From the NCBI RefSeq assembly GCF_910586915.1, contig NZ_CAJULN010000017.1, forward strand, positions 1 through 56,231: a stretch of DNA of 56,231 nucleotides, read 5' to 3'. The notes under the pieces were generated by a model that was not told where the DNA came from, searched no databases, and worked only from the letters and a program-made list of their open reading frames with translations. Positions within the stretch are counted from its first letter, which is position 1. Every line of letters begins with the position of its first letter. The translations under genes and the position numbers were made by a program. Positions 52,580 to 56,231 of the stretch are shown here, in pieces. The stretch is from an uncultured Bacteroides sp. Lineage in GTDB: Bacteria > Bacteroidota > Bacteroidia > Bacteroidales > Bacteroidaceae.

Positions 52580-53899
52580 ATGACTATTATTCGGACTATG
52601 CGTAACTTCTCGTCGATGAATATTGCGGCGAGTGTCCTTTTGTTCTTGGCTGCTATTTCGGCAGCCATCATTGCCAACTCTTCTGTGGCTCCGGTCTATC
52701 AGGCCTTCCTGTCGCATGAGTTGCATTTGCAGATTGGCGGTTTTAACTTGCTCTCGCATGGCGGAGAGAATCTGAGGATGATTGAATTTATCAATGATGG
52801 TCTGATGACGGTTTTCTTTTTGCTGGTGGGGCTCGAAATTAAACGGGAATTGCTGGTCGGCGAACTTTCTTCTTTCCGCAAGGCAGTGTTGCCTTTTATC
52901 GCTGCTTGCGGCGGTATGCTGGCTCCCGTGGTTATATATGCGTTGTTTTGTCCGCCGGGCAATCTTGGCGGGCAGGGGCTTGCCATCCCGATGGCAACGG
53001 ATATCGCTTTCTCATTGGGTGTGTTGAGCTTGTTGGGCAACCGCGTTCCGTTGAGTTTGAAAATCTTTCTGACGGCTTTTGCGGTAGTCGATGATATCGG
53101 CGGTATCTTGGTGATTGCCATTTTCTATAGTTCTCATGTGGCGTATAGTTATCTTTTGATAGCCGCCTTGCTTTATGTCCTGCTCTATTTCATCGGGAGA
53201 CGGGGCTCGACAAATAAGGTCTTCTTTTTGGTAATCGGGGTCGTTATCTGGTATTTATTCTTGCAGTCGGGTATTCATAGTACAATCTCCGGAGTTATCT
53301 TGGCTTTTGTTATTCCGGCAAAGCCCCGCCTGAATGTGGGAAAATACATCGAACGAATCCGCCAGACCATAGCCGAATTTCCGACAATGGATTCGGGCAG
53401 CATTGTGCTGACCAATGAGCAGATTGCCAAACTGAAAGAGGTGGAGTCGGCTTCCGACCGTGTGATTAGTCCGTTGCAATCATTGGAGGACAATTTGCAC
53501 GGGGCGGTCAACTACTTGATTCTTCCGCTTTTTGCTTTTGTCAATGCCGGTGTGGTGTTTAGTGGTGGAGGAGAATTGGTGGGCAACGTGAGTATTGCGG
53601 TAGCAATCGGTTTGCTGTTGGGCAAATTCATCGGTATTTATTCGTTTACTTGGCTCGCTATCAGATTCAAAGTGACTCCCAGACCGCAGGGGATGACTTG
53701 GGCGAATCTTGCCGGAGTTGCATTGTTGGGCGGAATCGGTTTTACTGTATCGCTTTTCATTGCCAATCTCTCCTTCGGAACAGATTATCCGGTTCTGCTG
53801 AATCAGGCTAAGTTCGGGGTATTGTCGGGTTCCATACTCTCCGGATTATTGGGGTATGTTGTGCTTCGGGCAGTGCTTGCAAGGGAGCATAGGACTTGA
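52580..53899 (+). CDS. nhaA: Na+/H+ antiporter NhaA
   Basis: 439 residues, slightly longer than E. coli NhaA (about 390). The ion-binding pair is intact in FLTAFAVVDDIGGILVIAIF. The family blocks FINDGLMTVFFLLVGLEIKR, AIPMATDIAFSLGVLSLLGN and NLAGVALLGGIGFTVSLFIA are present. It exports Na+ in exchange for protons. An insert of about 50 residues sits between the two halves (PRLNVGKYIERIRQTIAEFP... to SDRVISPLQSLEDN), as in Bacteroidetes NhaA. A second antiporter gene lies directly upstream. Confidence 0.97.
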   Translation: MTIIRTMRNFSSMNIAASVLLFLAAISAAIIANSSVAPVYQAFLSHELHLQIGGFNLLSHGGENLRMIEFINDGLMTVFFLLVGLEIKRELLVGELSSFRKAVLPFIAACGGMLAPVVIYALFCPPGNLGGQGLAIPMATDIAFSLGVLSLLGNRVPLSLKIFLTAFAVVDDIGGILVIAIFYSSHVAYSYLLIAALLYVLLYFIGRRGSTNKVFFLVIGVVIWYLFLQSGIHSTISGVILAFVIPAKPRLNVGKYIERIRQTIAEFPTMDSGSIVLTNEQIAKLKEVESASDRVISPLQSLEDNLHGAVNYLILPLFAFVNAGVVFSGGGELVGNVSIAVAIGLLLGKFIGIYSFTWLAIRFKVTPRPQGMTWANLAGVALLGGIGFTVSLFIANLSFGTDYPVLLNQAKFGVLSGSILSGLLGYVVLRAVLAREHRT

Positions 53900-53905
53900 T
53901 TTCAC

Positions 53906-53993
53906 CGCATATATGGCTGACTTGCAGGAGATATAGAGCCTACGTCCAGCATCTATATGTCCTGCACGTAGCGCATATAGATGCTGTAATTGG
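53906..53993. repeat. Four tandem 22-nt units with TATAT-type cores
   Basis: Units 53906-53927, 53928-53949, 53950-53971 and 53972-53993 are all 22 nt with an ATATA core near the front. The last two pair perfectly as 13-bp arms (53947-53959 and 53974-53986) around 14 nt. It shares up to 14 identical bases with the array at 17871-18000 and fills the gap between convergent nhaA and rmuC. No T tract follows the hairpin. Confidence 0.78.
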
Positions 53994-54023
53994 TTGATTA
54001 TTAAGTTATAATTGCTTTGAACT

Positions 54024-55262
54024 TTATTCATCTGCAAACTCATCATCTATTCCGTCAATCGGTAGGATTTTCTGACTCTCTTCATGTGGTAACTGCTCTA
54101 CTTGCCGCAGTTTCCGTTCAATGGCGCGTGTCCGCTTGCCCATGACCTCTTCCAATTGGTCGCCGGCACTTTGCAGGTTCTTCTGTACTTTCTCAAGCAA
54201 TCCGCCGAACTTGCCGAATTCAGTTTTGACTGCTCCTAATACCGTCCAAACTTCTCCGGTACGTTTTTGAATGGCAAGCGTACGGAAGCCCATTTGGAGA
54301 CTGTTCAGGATAGCGCCCAACGTTGTTGGGCCGGTTACTACAATCTTATACTCTTTTTGAAGCGTTTCTACAAGGCTTGTCCTTCGTATCACTTCCGCAT
54401 AAATGCTTTCAAAAGGTAAAAACATGATGGCAAAATCGGTGGTAAAAGGAGGGTCTACATATTTGTCACGGATATCCTTTGCCATTTTCTTAATGGTACT
54501 TTCCAACTGCTTGCCGGAGGATTCTATCAAAGCGGCATCTCCTGCTTCAAAGGCATCGTAATACTGCTCGTATATGTCTTTCGGGAATTTGGCGTCAATA
54601 GGGAGATAGACCGTACTGTTGGTGTCATCTTTTCCCGGAAGTTTGATGGCGAATTCGACAAACTCGGTTCCGCTCTTTTTCGTTTTGACATTCGCGTCAT
54701 ACTGTTCGGGGCTCATCATTTGTTCCAATAATGCGCCAAGTTGTACTTCGCCGAATGTTCCCCGCATTTTTACGTTGCTCAATACTTTTTTCAGTCCGCC
54801 TACATCTTGTGCCAACGATTTCATCTCTCCAAGTCCTTTTTGCACATTTTCAAGCTGCGAACGGACAATCTCGAACGACTGTCCGATGCGTTCGTTCAGT
54901 GTTTTCTGCAACTTTTCTTCCACCATCAGTCGCATATCATCCAACCGTTTCTCTGTTGACTTGAGCAGGGTCTCCTGTTGGCGTGCCATTGTATCGAATT
55001 TCTGTCGTTGCAACTCTCCGTTGGTCATCATATTCTTGTGCAGGGCGTCTTGAAGTTGTTGCATATGCTGATGGAGCGTTTGTGTCATTTCCATACGCAG
55101 TTCCCGGATGCTGCGGTTGAGTTCTTCCCGGTTTTCCTGCATTTGCTGGCGCAAAGCCATTTGTAATTGTTCCGCTTGTTTTTGATTGTTGCCTTTTGTC
55201 AGTGATAATGCTAACAGGATTATCACTGAAACGGCAATCAAGATAAGTAGAGTCAGTTCCAT
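54024..55262 (-). CDS. rmuC: DNA recombination protein RmuC
   Basis: 412 residues. An N-terminal membrane helix (LTLLILIAVSVIILLALSL) precedes a long coiled coil (residues about 25-150) and the RmuC nuclease-like domain with FGEVQLGALLEQMMSP, YLPIDAKFPKDIYEQYYDAF, and FLPFESIYAEVIRR. RmuC limits inversions at short inverted repeats in E. coli. The start ATG overlaps the map stop by one base, so the two are translationally coupled and share a promoter upstream of map. Confidence 0.93.
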   Translation of the reverse strand: MELTLLILIAVSVIILLALSLTKGNNQKQAEQLQMALRQQMQENREELNRSIRELRMEMTQTLHQHMQQLQDALHKNMMTNGELQRQKFDTMARQQETLLKSTEKRLDDMRLMVEEKLQKTLNERIGQSFEIVRSQLENVQKGLGEMKSLAQDVGGLKKVLSNVKMRGTFGEVQLGALLEQMMSPEQYDANVKTKKSGTEFVEFAIKLPGKDDTNSTVYLPIDAKFPKDIYEQYYDAFEAGDAALIESSGKQLESTIKKMAKDIRDKYVDPPFTTDFAIMFLPFESIYAEVIRRTSLVETLQKEYKIVVTGPTTLGAILNSLQMGFRTLAIQKRTGEVWTVLGAVKTEFGKFGGLLEKVQKNLQSAGDQLEEVMGKRTRAIERKLRQVEQLPHEESQKILPIDGIDDEFADE

Positions 55263-56116
55263 CAGTATGTCAGAATTTCATTTCCGGTTTCGGTAATCAG
55301 AATCATGTTTTCCCATTGGGCTGAAGGTAATCCGTCGTCGGTGCAGACTGTCCATCCGTCGGCTTCGTCCACAAATACTTCGTAGGTGCCCATATTAATC
55401 ATCGGTTCGATGGTGAAGGTCATTCCCGGTACAATCATCATGCCTCTGCCGCGACGTCCGAAGTGTTCTACGTCCGGTTCTTCATGGAATTTCACTCCCA
55501 CACCATGTCCACAAAGGTCGCGGACAACATTGAAACCGTTTTTCTCTGCGTGTTCCTGAATGGCGGCGCCCACATCGCCCAACTGTTTCCAGGGTTGTGC
55601 GGCAGCAATACCGATTTCCATACATTCTTTCGTTACTTGAACGAGTTTGCGCATTTCGGGACTTACATCGCCAATCATAAACATACGGGATGCATCGGAG
55701 AAGTATCCGTTGTAAATCGTCGATACGTCCACATTGATAATATCGCCGCTTCTCAAAATCTCATTCTTATTGGGTATCCCATGACATACTACATCATTGA
55801 TACTCGTACAAACGCTCTTGGGAAATCCTTCGTAATTGAGCGGCGCGGGGATGGCTCCGTGAGCCGTTGTGAAGTCATAGACCATTACGTCAATCTCTTC
55901 GGTGGACATTCCTTCGCGGATATTTCCGGCAATATAATCCAACAGTGCTGTGTTGATTTTGGCACTTTCACGAATTCCTTCCAATTGTTCGGGGGTACGG
56001 AGTACTTTACGTGGTGGCAGTTTGTATCCTTGTTTTCTGTATTTCTGTATTTTTTCTTCTATTGCTTCCGGATAATTGGAAGGGGTAAACCGGAATCCCT
56101 TGATAAATTTCTTCAT
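55262..56116 (-). CDS. map: Type I methionine aminopeptidase
   Basis: 284 residues. It removes the initiator methionine from new proteins in the cytoplasm. The metal ligands are readable: Asp in DIINVDVSTIYNGYFSDASR (two Asp), His in CGHGVGVKFHEEPDV, Glu in FTIEPMINMG and Glu in WENMILITETGNE. An N-terminal extension of about 40 basic residues (MKKFIKGFRFTPSNYPEAIE) precedes the catalytic domain, typical of Bacteroidetes Map. No zinc-finger SEC-C motif is present. It is followed by rmuC with a one-base overlap. Confidence 0.97.
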   Translation of the reverse strand: MKKFIKGFRFTPSNYPEAIEEKIQKYRKQGYKLPPRKVLRTPEQLEGIRESAKINTALLDYIAGNIREGMSTEEIDVMVYDFTTAHGAIPAPLNYEGFPKSVCTSINDVVCHGIPNKNEILRSGDIINVDVSTIYNGYFSDASRMFMIGDVSPEMRKLVQVTKECMEIGIAAAQPWKQLGDVGAAIQEHAEKNGFNVVRDLCGHGVGVKFHEEPDVEHFGRRGRGMMIVPGMTFTIEPMINMGTYEVFVDEADGWTVCTDDGLPSAQWENMILITETGNEILTY

Positions 56117-56144
56117 TATTATAGGATATTTAAAAATCGTATGA

Positions 56145-56152
56145 CAAAGGTA
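56145..56152 (-). promoter_or_regulatory. -7 box of map-rmuC
   Basis: Minus strand TACCTTTG, 29 nt upstream of the map ATG. Confidence 0.6.
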
Positions 56153-56231
56153 GAGAATAAATGGAATTTACCATTCATAACTCGTTGGTTGAATTAAGAA
56201 TCTAAATATTTACAAATGAAAAAGTTGCACA

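Noticed and set aside
56216..56231. Start of another plus-strand gene at the right edge
   Set aside because: ATGAAAAAGTTGCACA could begin a gene, but only five codons are visible and no clear -7 box precedes it.

Overview
This window reads as the chromosome of a Bacteroides-type bacterium (order Bacteroidales). The promoters carry the Bacteroidetes -7 element TAnnTTTG rather than a TATAAT box. There is an UpxY-type capsule antiterminator, a DUF3078 outer-membrane protein and a DUF5672 glycosyltransferase, and the core genes are of Bacteroidetes type. No rRNA, tRNA, CRISPR array or complete insertion sequence was found. Species cannot be fixed from the sequence alone.

Layout. 1-17.8 kb is mostly core: the start of a LysM/substrate-binding lipid-free secreted protein (leaving the window at the left), uvrA, a YbaK-type deacylase, a POT peptide transporter, a GNAT acetyltransferase, a PadR-PspC envelope operon, an S9 lipoprotein peptidase, a MATE exporter, yidC, pyrG and a DUF3078 protein. 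18.1-35.2 kb is one long co-directional surface-polysaccharide operon. It runs upxY, wza-like export porin, wzz, wcaJ-like initiating transferase, wzx, pyruvyl transferase, SDR, MenD-like ThDP enzyme, DUF5672 transferase, a broken acyltransferase, GT2, wzy, GT4, GT4. From the flippase onward the DNA becomes visibly A+T-rich, as expected for exchanged serotype-specific genes. 35.2-36.5 kb is gene-poor and repeat-rich. 36.5-38.1 kb holds an AAA/PD-(D/E)XK (DUF1703-type) gene. 38.1-41.8 kb holds ispE and then an A+T-rich restriction-modification island with a tiny third ORF and a probable mobilization-gene remnant. 41.8-56.2 kb returns to core genes: dnaB, pheT, yebC, a TSCPD protein, an Nramp transporter, a C_GCAxxG_C_C protein, a small winged-helix protein, lepA, two sodium/proton antiporters in tandem, rmuC and map.

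How it works together. The polysaccharide locus is a Wzx/Wzy system. WcaJ starts the unit on undecaprenyl phosphate, four further transferases extend it, Wzx flips it, and Wzy/Wzz polymerise it. The SLBB-rich Wza-like protein exports it under UpxY antitermination. The locus has no upxZ and no obvious invertible promoter. Its odd feature is an SDR plus MenD-like ThDP enzyme beside the pyruvyl transferase, which suggests an unusual branched or ketol-type sugar or substituent.

The most interesting non-coding signal is a family of about 22-nt tandem units with a TATAT core. It occurs in two distant intergenic sites (17871-18000 and 53906-53993), with an architecturally similar but different-sequence array at 8572-8680. 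In each array neighbouring units pair as an inverted repeat. All three lie downstream of gene 3' ends. I do not recall a description of this family.
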